This document shows, piece after piece, positions 1 to 6,581 of a DNA stretch of 48,527 nucleotides. A program made the position numbers and the translations under genes. This DNA is from Allobosea sp. Leaf344. Lineage in GTDB: Bacteria > Pseudomonadota > Alphaproteobacteria > Rhizobiales > Beijerinckiaceae. Below the pieces are notes generated by a model. It did no database searches. It was not told the origin of the DNA and saw nothing but the letters and a program-made list of their open reading frames with translations. How positions within the stretch are numbered: position 1 is the stretch's first letter; the number at the start of each line of letters is the position of its first letter. Location: contig NZ_LMRT01000001.1 of assembly GCF_001426225.1 (NCBI RefSeq), forward strand, positions 816,913-865,439. The letters run 5' to 3'.

Positions 1-40
1 TGCGTAGGGTGTGCAGCCACACGACCCGATTGGGAAGCAG

Positions 41-87
41 GCGCGGGGGAACCCCTCTCCTGTAAGGAGAGGGGCAGGGGAGAGGTG
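41..87 (+). repeat. Hairpin repeat, copy A
   Basis: First of six copies of a short palindromic element. The core is a 9-bp stem CCCCTCTCC (52-60), loop TGTAA (61-65) and GGAGAGGGG (66-74), followed by GCAGGGGAGAGGT. The left flank is the G-rich GCGCGGGGGAA that also precedes copies C and E. It pairs with copy B in the opposite orientation to make a unit of about 170 bp with no gene inside. Confidence 0.9.
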
Positions 88-159
88 TAGGCCCTCACCT
101 TTAAGGCGCCGCGGCAATTGCAGCGCGCGGTCAGGGCTCGCCCTTCACGAATAATGGCC

Positions 160-216
160 GACACCTCACCCTGCCCTCTCCTTACAGGAGAGGGTTCTGC
201 CGGCGAGGTTCCGGTG
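160..216 (-). repeat. Hairpin repeat, copy B (inverted)
   Basis: Same element as copy A in reverse orientation, with one C:G pair fewer in the stem. Beyond the hairpin it carries a 22-bp segment (195-216, starting TTCTGCCGGCGAGG) that is identical to the segment beyond copy D (788-809). This shared right end links the gene-less A-B unit with the C-DUF559-D unit. Confidence 0.88.
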
Positions 217-262
217 CTTAGCGTGAAGCCTGAACCCATCTCGCCATCGCAAGACAAGCTTA

Positions 263-306
263 CGCGGGGAACACCTCTCCTGTAAGGAGAGGGGCAGGGG
301 AGAGGT
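263..306 (+). repeat. Hairpin repeat, copy C, upstream of DUF559 gene
   Basis: Same core as copy A with one base change (CACCTCTCC in place of CCCCTCTCC). It ends 26 bp before the GTG start of the DUF559 gene, so the hairpin forms the 5' leader or promoter region of that gene. With copy D it brackets the gene as inverted repeats. Confidence 0.9.
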
Positions 307-332
307 TTCGACCATCCGACCAGCGAGGCGCC

Positions 333-692
333 GTGGCAACCGAACGACAGGATTTCGCCCGGAAACTCCGCCGGCAATCCACCACGCCCGAGGACATCCT
401 CTGGAGCCTGCTGCGCGCCCATCGTCTCGACGGGCTCAAATTCAAGCGGCAGGTGCCGCTGCTCGATTACACCGTCGATTTCCTCTGCTTCCAGCGCAAG
501 CTCGTCATCGAACTCGACGGCACGCAGCATGATCGCCAGCGCGACTATGATGCGGCGCGCACCGGAGAGATCGAGCGCCACGGCTTCACGGTCATTCGCT
601 TCCGAAACGAGACGGTGCTGAACGACCGCGATGCCGTTATCGCCGCGATCAGAGCCGCGGTGGGAACAGGGACGGGAAATCCTGTGGTTTGA
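333..692 (+). CDS. DUF559 (Vsr-like) endonuclease-domain protein
   Basis: A 119-residue protein of the DUF559 family, a small PD-(D/E)XK-fold nuclease group related to very-short-patch-repair endonuclease. Seen: N-terminal basic helix with the family's TPxE start (TTPEDILWSLLRAHRL), then the catalytic core with Asp49 (DYTVDF), Glu60 and Asp62 (VIELDG) and His66, ending in a beta-alpha segment (GFTVIRFRNETVL). GTG at 333 is the only reasonable start, because the family begins a few residues before the RKLRR-like helix. No methyltransferase or mismatch-repair partner is adjacent. The gene sits alone between inverted hairpin repeats C and D, and its start codon lies inside sequence shared with the gene-less repeat units. 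Cellular role unknown; DNA cleavage is inferred from fold only. Confidence 0.85.
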   Translation: MATERQDFARKLRRQSTTPEDILWSLLRAHRLDGLKFKRQVPLLDYTVDFLCFQRKLVIELDGTQHDRQRDYDAARTGEIERHGFTVIRFRNETVLNDRDAVIAAIRAAVGTGTGNPVV

Positions 693-749
693 GTGGGTTG
701 GGGGTCGGGGTTTCTGCGGTGGGGGGTGTGGCTTGCTGGTTCAGGGGGC

Positions 750-809
750 GACACCTCTCCCCTGCCCCTCTCCTTACAGGAGAGGGGTTCTGCCGGCGAG
801 GTTCCGGTG
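750..809 (-). repeat. Hairpin repeat, copy D, downstream of DUF559 gene
   Basis: Inverted copy of the hairpin element, beginning 57 bp after the DUF559 stop codon, with the full 9-bp stem. It is followed by the same 22-bp tail as copy B (788-809). It may also act as a terminator for the gene, although there is no U-run. Confidence 0.9.
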
Positions 810-844
810 GGTGGATGGGTGGGTCCGACCAGAATGAAAATAAG

Positions 845-890
845 GCGCGGGGAACCCCTCTCCTGTAAGGAGAGGGGCAGGGGAGAGGTG
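845..890 (+). repeat. Hairpin repeat, copy E
   Basis: Direct copy with the GCGCGGGGAA left flank and the complete 9-bp stem. The 19 nt after the element lead to AGGCGCC (909-915), the same heptamer at the same distance as in front of the DUF559 start codon after copy C (326-332), but the GTG is replaced by GCG. Confidence 0.9.
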
Positions 891-962
891 TTGGCCGCTG
901 GACCAGCAAGGCGCCGCGCCAACCGCAGCGCGGTCAGGGCTCGCCCCATACGGATAACGGCC

Positions 963-1008
963 GACACCTCACCCTGCCCTCTCCTTACAGGAGAGGGTTC
1001 CCCCGCGC
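963..1008 (-). repeat. Hairpin repeat, copy F (inverted)
   Basis: Inverted copy closing the E-F unit. Its outer flank (CCCCCGCGCC) is the reverse complement of the G-rich flank outside copies A, C and E, so E-F is a nearly symmetrical inverted-repeat unit of about 165 bp. Between E and F lies a 17-bp block (930-946, GCGGTCAGGGCTCGCCC) identical to 127-143 in the A-B unit. Confidence 0.88.
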
Positions 1009-1054
1009 CCTATCCGGCGGCTTGGTTCGTCCGAAATAAACCCGCCCTTGCATG

Positions 1055-1080
1055 AAAAAACCCGGCCTCGCGGCCGGGTT
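1055..1080 (-). terminator. Rho-independent terminator of the 1096-1389 gene
   Basis: Reading leftward, a 9-bp stem AACCCGGCC/GGCCGGGTT with a 4-nt loop (1059-1080) is followed by a run of six T (1055-1060 on this strand reads AAAAAA). It lies 15 bp beyond the stop codon of the small secreted protein gene. This is the clearest intrinsic terminator in the window. Confidence 0.85.
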
Positions 1081-1095
1081 CTTCGGTGCCTTCGC

Positions 1096-1389
1096 TCAGT
1101 AGCGGTAATAATACCGGTCGCGGTCGCGGCGGCCATAGGCCCGGGCGTGGGGCGGCGGGCCGCCGCGGCCATAGCCATAGCCGCGATCATAACCATAGCC
1201 CCGCCCACCGTAACGCTGCTGCATCTCGGTGTTGCGCTGGATCTCCCACATACGATGCTCGCGCGTATGGCGGGTGAAGCTGGCTTCGACCTGGTCCAGA
1301 GCGGCAGCGCCCGGGTAGGTCTCGCTCGCGGAGGCCGGCAGACTCGCCGCCCCCAGCGCCACGGCGGCGGCGATCCATAATCCTCGCAT
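1096..1389 (-). CDS. Small secreted Gly/Tyr/Arg-rich protein
   Basis: A 97-residue protein with a typical Sec signal peptide (Met, Arg, hydrophobic stretch LWIAAAVALGAASL, probable cleavage after ASA near residue 21), a short charged middle (about residues 25-58) and a C-terminal tail of Gly, Tyr and Arg (RGYGYDRGYGYGRGG, then RRDRDRYYYRY). An AGGGAG ribosome site lies 7 nt before the ATG, and a strong terminator follows, so it is a monocistronic real gene. Such tails occur in small periplasmic or cell-envelope proteins of Hyphomicrobiales, but I do not recognise a named family. Function unknown; the tail could bind RNA, polysaccharide or anionic lipid, which is speculation. Confidence 0.75.
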   Translation of the reverse strand: MRGLWIAAAVALGAASLPASASETYPGAAALDQVEASFTRHTREHRMWEIQRNTEMQQRYGGRGYGYDRGYGYGRGGPPPHARAYGRRDRDRYYYRY

Positions 1390-1503
1390 GACGAACTCCC
1401 TGTCTGTCGTTTCGATAGGCCAAGATGGCCGATCCCATTAGAACGTGAGATGAACCGAAAGGTTCGCTCGCGTTCAGGCTGGGGTGGCGGAAGCCGCCGG
1501 CGC

Positions 1504-1532
1504 TTGACGATCAAGGAATATTCTTCCACTAA
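1504..1532 (+). promoter_or_regulatory. Candidate promoter of the Lrp-type regulator
   Basis: TTGACG (1504-1509) is followed after 17-18 nt by CACTAA/ACTAAT, an acceptable sigma-70 pair about 65 bp before the ATG at 1595. The 8-bp palindrome GAATATTC (1516-1523) lies in the spacer and could be an autoregulatory Lrp/AsnC site. Based on reading only. Confidence 0.3.
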
Positions 1533-1594
1533 TCCGGCAATTCATCTGCCCTCTGAGCAGATTTTTCTCGAAGCTCCGACTGGGCCGGATTGCC

Positions 1595-2059
1595 ATGGAT
1601 TCCATCGATCGCAAGATCCTGTACCACCTGCAGCAGGATGCGGATGTCTCGATCGCGGAGCTCGCCGAGCGGGTCGGCCTGTCGCAGACGCCGTGCTGGA
1701 AGCGCATCCAGAAGCTCGAGCAGAGCGGCGTCATCGTCAAGCGCGTCGCGCTGGTCTCGCCCGAGGCGCTGGGGCTCGGCCTCACCGTCTTCGTGCAGGT
1801 GGAGACCTCGGATCATTCCGGGCCCTGGCTGGCGCAATTCGCGACCCAGGTCTCGGCGATGCCGGAGGTGATGGAGCTCTACCGGATGGCCGGCGACGTC
1901 GACTACATGCTGCGGGTCGTGGTGGCCGACATGCAGGCCTATGACCGCTTCTACAAGACGCTGATCGAGACCATCCCGCTCAAGAACGTCACCTCGCGCT
2001 TCGCCATGGAGCGGATCAAATCCACCACCGCCTATCGCGTGCCCGAGCCGGCGCGATGA
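1595..2059 (+). CDS. Lrp/AsnC family transcriptional regulator
   Basis: A 154-residue regulator of normal family length. Residues 1-60 form the AsnC winged helix-turn-helix (MDSIDRKILYHLQQDADVS, recognition helix around GLSQTPCWKRIQKLE). Residues 70-145 form the RAM/AsnC ligand-binding beta-alpha-beta domain (MPEVMELYRMAGDVDYMLRV is the typical stretch). The family senses amino acids or related small molecules and assembles into octamers. The protein is close to the group with the SQTPCWKRI recognition helix, which often controls amino-acid catabolism. It stands alone on the plus strand, convergent with the SDR gene that ends at 2123. A role in controlling the neighbouring amide operons is possible but not shown. 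Confidence 0.93.
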   Translation: MDSIDRKILYHLQQDADVSIAELAERVGLSQTPCWKRIQKLEQSGVIVKRVALVSPEALGLGLTVFVQVETSDHSGPWLAQFATQVSAMPEVMELYRMAGDVDYMLRVVVADMQAYDRFYKTLIETIPLKNVTSRFAMERIKSTTAYRVPEPAR

Positions 2060-2122
2060 CAGGGCCGGCTCGTCCGGCTCCCTCATCGAGCTCGTCGCGA
2101 GAAGCCCCGGTTTCGCTGCGGC

Positions 2123-2878
2123 TCACGAGCGGCCGCCATCCACCGACAGCACCTGCCCGGTGATCCAGCCGGCCTGCTCGCTGAGGAAGAACAGGGTCGC
2201 GGCCGCGATGTCGGCCGGCTGGCCCAGCCGGCGGGTGTGGATGCTCTGGATCAGCCGCTCCTGGCCCTCGCGGCCATAGCTGTCCCATTGCCGCTCCGTC
2301 GCCGGGTTGGAGCGGACGAAGCCGGGCGCCACGGAATTCACCGTCACCCCATGCGGGCCGAACTCCCAGGCGAGCTGCCTGGTCAGCCCGACCAGCGCGT
2401 GTTTGGCACTGGCATAGGCCTGGATCCCGGTCAGGCTGGGGCGCAGCCCGGCGCCGGAGGAAATGGTGACGATGCGGCCATAGCCGGTCCGCTTCATCAC
2501 CGGGGCGGCGGCCTGGGCGAGGAAGAAGGCGGCGTCGACATTGGCGGCGAAGATCACGCGCCATTGCTGCTCGGTGACCTGCTCGACCGGCTGGCCGACC
2601 TGCCCCCGCACGCCGCCGGCGGCATGGACAAGGAGATCGAGCCCGCCGGCCTCGCCGTCGATCGCCGCGACGAGGGCCTGCGCCGCATCCGGCGATCCGA
2701 GATCGGCGGTGTGGGGCGTGGCGCCGATGGATTTCGCCGTCGCGGCCACGCCGGCCGCGTCGATATCGGCGAGATGAACGCGCGCCCCGGATTCGACCAG
2801 GGCCGCGGCGATGGCCCGCCCGAGCCCCTGGGCCGCGCCGGTGACGAGGGCTACGCGGCCGTCGAAGCGGATTTGCAT
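2123..2878 (-). CDS. SDR family NAD(P)-dependent oxidoreductase
   Basis: A 251-residue classical short-chain dehydrogenase. Seen: Rossmann motif TGAAQGLG at 13-20, Asp39 at the end of beta-2 (LADID, suggesting NAD preference), the NAG-like HAAGG at 85-89, catalytic Ser140/141, Tyr155 and Lys159 (YASAK), and the C-terminal GQVLSVDGG typical of FabG-like proteins. I chose the ATG at 2878 because the frame upstream is only the overlap with the preceding gene. The gene overlaps the 3' end of the ketopantoate-reductase-like gene by 28 bp and is the last gene of the leftward marR operon. It probably oxidises or reduces a hydroxy or keto group of the imported compound or its breakdown product. Substrate unknown. 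Confidence 0.9.
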   Translation of the reverse strand: MQIRFDGRVALVTGAAQGLGRAIAAALVESGARVHLADIDAAGVAATAKSIGATPHTADLGSPDAAQALVAAIDGEAGGLDLLVHAAGGVRGQVGQPVEQVTEQQWRVIFAANVDAAFFLAQAAAPVMKRTGYGRIVTISSGAGLRPSLTGIQAYASAKHALVGLTRQLAWEFGPHGVTVNSVAPGFVRSNPATERQWDSYGREGQERLIQSIHTRRLGQPADIAAATLFFLSEQAGWITGQVLSVDGGRS

Positions 2879-3912
2879 TGGTCGATCAGCACTTTCAGGG
2901 TTTCGAAGGCAAGCGGGCGCCTGCCCTCCTCGATCTCGTGGATCAGCGAGACCAGCGTCTCGAGAGCCGGGGTCTTCACGCCGGCCTCGCGGCCGAGCTT
3001 CGCGATGATGCCGATCTGCGGGTCGACCTCGGTGCGGCGCTTGCGCACGGCGAGATCGCGCCAGATGCCGGAATGGGTCTTGGCGGTCTTCGAGGTGTAG
3101 TCGGCGAGCCAAGCGATCGTCTCGATCTGCGGCCCCTCCGGCGCGCCGGGCGCGAAGACGGCCGGATCGAAGGCGCCGAATCCGAGCTGCGTCACCCCGC
3201 GCGCCGCGGCCACCGCCCCGACCTCGCGGCCGAGAGCCAGCCAGACCGGCAGGCGGGCGGGATCGGCGAAATTCGCCGACATCGACTCATCCGTCAGCGC
3301 GGTGCCGAACAGCATGGCGCCATAGGCGAGCTTGCCCCAGAGATAGCCCCAGATGTTGTCGGTGAGGATGGACTCGGCATCGAAGAGGCAGAGGAGCCGG
3401 TGCATCTCCCGCACGCGCGGAGTGATCGCGCCGTCGATCTCGCCGACCACCACGGCCCCGCGATTGCCGTAGAGGATCTCGCCCGGCCCATGCCAATCCG
3501 CCCCGAAATTGACGAAGCAGCCCATGGTGCGGGCGGCGCCGACCGCATCGGCGATGGCGATCTCGTTGAGCCCGTTCTGGGCGGAGAGCACATAGCCGTC
3601 TTCGGCGAGATGCGGCGCGAGCGCGGCCAGCGCGGCTTCGGTGGCGCCGGCCTTCACGGCGAGGACGATGCGGCGATAGCTGCCGGTGAGCTCGGCCGGG
3701 GTGACGGCCGGGACCACCTGCGTGAAATCCTCGATCGGCCCGGTGATGTGCAGCCCGCTGCTGCGGCAGGCCGCGACATGGGCGGGCTCGATATCGACGA
3801 GCAGCACGGGCAGGCCGGCGCGGGCCCAATAGGCGCCCAGCGTTCCGCCGATCGCCCCGGCGCCCCAGATCAGGATCGGCTCGTTCGGGCCGGTGCGGTC
3901 CTGGGCGGTCAT
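2851..3912 (-). CDS. Ketopantoate reductase (ApbA/PanE) family oxidoreductase
   Basis: A 353-residue protein, longer than PanE (about 300). N-terminal dinucleotide-binding site GAGAIGG (17-23), the family's AQNGLNE (111-117), and the catalytic Lys194 in LWGKLAYG. In E. coli PanE the residue four after this lysine is the Asn that binds pantoate; here it is Gly198, so the usual substrate contact is missing. Together with the extra C-terminal helix region this argues against a pantothenate role. The start overlaps the peptidase stop by ATGA (3909-3912), so it is co-translated. In this operon it most likely acts on a 2-keto or 2-hydroxy acid derived from the imported amide. The family call is firm, the substrate is not. 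Confidence 0.88.
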   Translation of the reverse strand: MTAQDRTGPNEPILIWGAGAIGGTLGAYWARAGLPVLLVDIEPAHVAACRSSGLHITGPIEDFTQVVPAVTPAELTGSYRRIVLAVKAGATEAALAALAPHLAEDGYVLSAQNGLNEIAIADAVGAARTMGCFVNFGADWHGPGEILYGNRGAVVVGEIDGAITPRVREMHRLLCLFDAESILTDNIWGYLWGKLAYGAMLFGTALTDESMSANFADPARLPVWLALGREVGAVAAARGVTQLGFGAFDPAVFAPGAPEGPQIETIAWLADYTSKTAKTHSGIWRDLAVRKRRTEVDPQIGIIAKLGREAGVKTPALETLVSLIHEIEEGRRPLAFETLKVLIDQCKSASTAA

Positions 3913-4856
3913 GCCTGCCCCGCCGGCTCGACCTCGCCATGGGTCGCGACATGGACCTGCCCATCCGGCGTGACCCAGCCGCGATACATGCCGTCGGTAT
4001 TGTAGGGCGCGACGATGGCGCCATCGGCGCCGATGGCGACCAGGCCGGCGCCGATGCCATGGGCGGTGAGCTCGGCGAGGGCCGCCGCGGTCGCGTCCTG
4101 CAGGCTGAGGCCCTTATAGGCGATCAGCGACGCGATCTCGTGGCCGACGCAATAGCGGATGAAGAGCTCGCCCTTGCCCGTGCCGGAAACGGCGCAGCGC
4201 CCGTCCCGCGCATAGGTGCCGGCGCCGATGATCGGGGAATCGCCGACGCGCCCGACCGGCTTGTTGGTGTAGCCTCCGGTGGAGGTGGCGGCGGCGAGAT
4301 GGCCCTGCGCATCGCAGGCGACGGCGCCGACCGTGCCGTGCTTCTCGGCCTCGCTGGCACCGGCGGCGGTGCCGACCAGCTCCCGGATCTTCATCGAGGA
4401 CAGGTTGTTGCGGCGGCGCTCCGTGCTGAAGAAGCCGTTCTCGACGATCTCATGGCCTTCCTCCGCCGCGAAACGGTCCCCCGCCGCGCCGATCAGCATC
4501 AGCGGATCGCCGCGACGCAGCAGGCTGCGCGCGGCGCTGACCGGGTGGCGGGTGCGACGCAGCCCGGCGAGCGCCCCGGCGGCCAGGGTCTCGCCATCCA
4601 TGATCGAGGCGTCGAGCTCGTGTTCGCCATCGGCGTTGAAGGCGGCGCCGTGCCCGGCATTGAAATGCGGGGAATCCTCCATCACCCGCACCGCCGCCTC
4701 GACGGCATCGAGCGCCGGCCCGCCTTTGGCCAGGATCGCCCAGCCGGCCCTGAGGGCGGCGGCGAGATCGGCCTTGGCGGCGGCCCATTCGGCCTCGGTG
4801 AGTTCGGCTCTGGGCAAGGTGCCGCAGCCGCCGTGGATGGCGAGGGCGAGAGGCAT
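3909..4856 (-). CDS. iaaA: Isoaspartyl peptidase / L-asparaginase (plant-type, Ntn hydrolase)
   Basis: A 315-residue Ntn hydrolase that hydrolyses beta-aspartyl peptides and L-asparagine. Seen: N-terminal AIHGGCGTL, the FNAGHGAAFN loop around residue 65-74, and the autoprocessing site KHGTVGAVA, with Thr175 as the expected nucleophile exposed after cleavage at Gly174-Thr175. The GDSPIIGAGTYA and GTGKGELFIR substrate-loop motifs follow. No signal peptide, so it is cytoplasmic and acts after import. I chose the ATG at 4856; the frame further upstream runs into a short-repeat region and lacks homology. It lies between the binding-protein gene and the reductase gene of the same leftward operon, which suggests the importer brings in an isoaspartyl or Asn-like amide. 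Confidence 0.9.
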   Translation of the reverse strand: MPLALAIHGGCGTLPRAELTEAEWAAAKADLAAALRAGWAILAKGGPALDAVEAAVRVMEDSPHFNAGHGAAFNADGEHELDASIMDGETLAAGALAGLRRTRHPVSAARSLLRRGDPLMLIGAAGDRFAAEEGHEIVENGFFSTERRRNNLSSMKIRELVGTAAGASEAEKHGTVGAVACDAQGHLAAATSTGGYTNKPVGRVGDSPIIGAGTYARDGRCAVSGTGKGELFIRYCVGHEIASLIAYKGLSLQDATAAALAELTAHGIGAGLVAIGADGAIVAPYNTDGMYRGWVTPDGQVHVATHGEVEPAGQA

Positions 4857-4863
4857 GGGGGCT

Positions 4864-4978
4864 CCGGGGATGGCAGTCGGCAGTGGGCGATCGGCAACTG
4901 GCAGTGGGCAGTCGGCAGTCGGCAGGCAGGGCCGGCAGCGGGCGCTCGACTGCCCACTGCCCAATGCCTACTGCCTAA
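4864..4978. repeat. GGCAGT-type short repeats with inverted repeat
   Basis: The 132-bp gap between the solute-binding protein gene and the peptidase gene is built of GGCAGT/GGCAA-like hexamers. A perfect 15-bp inverted repeat, GGCAGTGGGCAGTCG (4900-4914) and its complement (4947-4961), encloses a 32-nt loop. It lies inside an operon, so it may stabilise the upstream mRNA segment or partly terminate transcription. Probably a dispersed intergenic repeat. Confidence 0.75.
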
Positions 4979-4988
4979 TGCCCCCTCG

Positions 4989-6581
4989 TCACTTCTTCAC
5001 AGGCTTGATGTCCATCGCCAGCGTGTCCTCGTCGACGCGCGGGACGATCGTGACCTTGTCCTTCTGCATCGCCCAGGCCGAGCCGACGGCGACGATCGGG
5101 ATACGGGGCCTGTCGACGGCGACGATGGCGTTGGCCTGCGACAGAAGATCGTTGCGCTTGGCCTCGTCGAGCTCGACCGAGGCGTCCTCGATCAGCTTGT
5201 CGAGCTTCTCGTTCTTGTAGCCGAGCACGTTGAAGGCGCCGAGCTTCTTGGCCGGATCGTTGGAATGCACGACCGAGGAGAGGGTGTAATTGGCCTCTCC
5301 GGTCAGCGTGCCCCAGCCCGACATGGCCAGCGAGAACTCGGCCCGGGTGCGGGCGGGGAAGAACACCGTCCCCGGCTGGGCATTGGCGGTGACGTCGATG
5401 CCGATGCGCGCCAGCATCTGGGCGATCGAGGTGCCGACCTGGCGGTCACCCGGCAGGCGATCGCTGGTGAAGGAGAAGGTGACCTTGAAGCCGTTGGGAT
5501 AGCCGGCCTCCTCCATCAGCTTCTTGGCCTTGGCGAGATCGGGCTTCAGCGCCGGCAGGGATTTGTTGAAGCCGGCGATATTGGCGGTGACGAGCTGGTT
5601 GACCGGGGCGCCGAGCCCTTCCATCGCGATCTCGACCAGCGCCGGCCGGTCGATGGCGAGGTCGATCGCCTCCCGCACCTTGGGGTTCTGGAGCGGATTC
5701 TTGTCCAGCGGCGTGCCGTCCTTGGCGGCGACCTGGGGCGATTTGTCCCGCAGATCGACCTCCATGTTGAAGACATAGACGGTGTCGATCGTCGCGACGC
5801 TGAGCTTGGGATCGCGCTTCAGCGTGGCGACGTCGGAGGCCGGCGCGCGGACGATGATGTCGACCTGGCCCGCCTTGAGCTGCGCCACGCGCGCCGCATC
5901 ATTGGGCAGTTCCTTGCGGGTGACGCGGGCCCAGGGCTCCTTCTCGCCCCAATAGCCGTCGAAACGCTCCAGCACCATCTGGTCCTTCGGCGTCCAGGAG
6001 ACGTATTTGTAGGGGCCGGTGCCGACCGCCGCCTTGCCGGAATTGAAAGCCTCGTTGGCGCTCTCCTTGGTCAGCCCGGCGGCCGCCTTGTGGGAGACGA
6101 TGAACAGGCGGATGAAATCATTCGGCAGATTGGGCGCCGGCCCGTCCGTGACGATATGGACGGTGAGCGGATCGACGATCTTCACCTCCTTGACCCGGCG
6201 CACATAGATCGTCGTCGGATTCGGGCCGGAGACGACCGGGATGCGCTCGATCGAGAATTTCACATCCTCGGCGGTGAAGTCGGAGCCGTCGTGAAACTTC
6301 ACGCCCGGACGCAGCTTGAACTCCCAGACGGAGGGCTCGATCGCCTTCCAGCTCAGCGCCAGGCGCGGCTCGATCTGCAGCTTGTCGCCGGACCAGGTCA
6401 GCGTGTCGAAGACGTGCTTGAGCGATTCGGCATGGGTGCCGGTGGCGGTGAAATGCGGGTCGATCGAATCCGGCCCGGCGCGGACGCCGATGGTCAGGTT
6501 CTGGGCCAGGGCGGCGCCGGAAACGGTGAAGGCGAGCAGCCCCGCCAGGGCGGCCAGGCGGGTGTGGCGCAACATGGTCAT
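4989..6581 (-). CDS. ABC transporter solute-binding protein, family 5 (DppA/OppA type)
   Basis: A 530-residue periplasmic binding protein of the SBP_bac_5 family, of usual length. Signal peptide 1-26 (hydrophobic LAALAGLLAFTVSG, cleavage after ALA). Family marks are the N-terminal DSIDPHF, the LRPGVKFHDGSDFTAEDV segment near residue 92-110 and the GTGPYKYV motif near residue 195. The start overlaps the stop of the MarR-type gene by ATGA (6578-6581). It is encoded divergently from the DppBCDF-type genes at 7970-11830 and is the obvious binding protein for them, since that set lacks one. The family binds oligopeptides, nickel complexes, opines, glutathione and others; the ligand here is unknown. 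Confidence 0.93.
   Translation of the reverse strand: MTMLRHTRLAALAGLLAFTVSGAALAQNLTIGVRAGPDSIDPHFTATGTHAESLKHVFDTLTWSGDKLQIEPRLALSWKAIEPSVWEFKLRPGVKFHDGSDFTAEDVKFSIERIPVVSGPNPTTIYVRRVKEVKIVDPLTVHIVTDGPAPNLPNDFIRLFIVSHKAAAGLTKESANEAFNSGKAAVGTGPYKYVSWTPKDQMVLERFDGYWGEKEPWARVTRKELPNDAARVAQLKAGQVDIIVRAPASDVATLKRDPKLSVATIDTVYVFNMEVDLRDKSPQVAAKDGTPLDKNPLQNPKVREAIDLAIDRPALVEIAMEGLGAPVNQLVTANIAGFNKSLPALKPDLAKAKKLMEEAGYPNGFKVTFSFTSDRLPGDRQVGTSIAQMLARIGIDVTANAQPGTVFFPARTRAEFSLAMSGWGTLTGEANYTLSSVVHSNDPAKKLGAFNVLGYKNEKLDKLIEDASVELDEAKRNDLLSQANAIVAVDRPRIPIVAVGSAWAMQKDKVTIVPRVDEDTLAMDIKPVKK

Noticed and set aside
333..692. DUF559 gene as part of a restriction-modification or mismatch-repair locus
   Set aside because: No methyltransferase, specificity subunit or mutL/mutS gene nearby; the only associated elements are the repeats.
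41..1008. CRISPR array
   Set aside because: The repeats alternate in orientation, the spacing is irregular and a gene lies between two of them; no cas genes.
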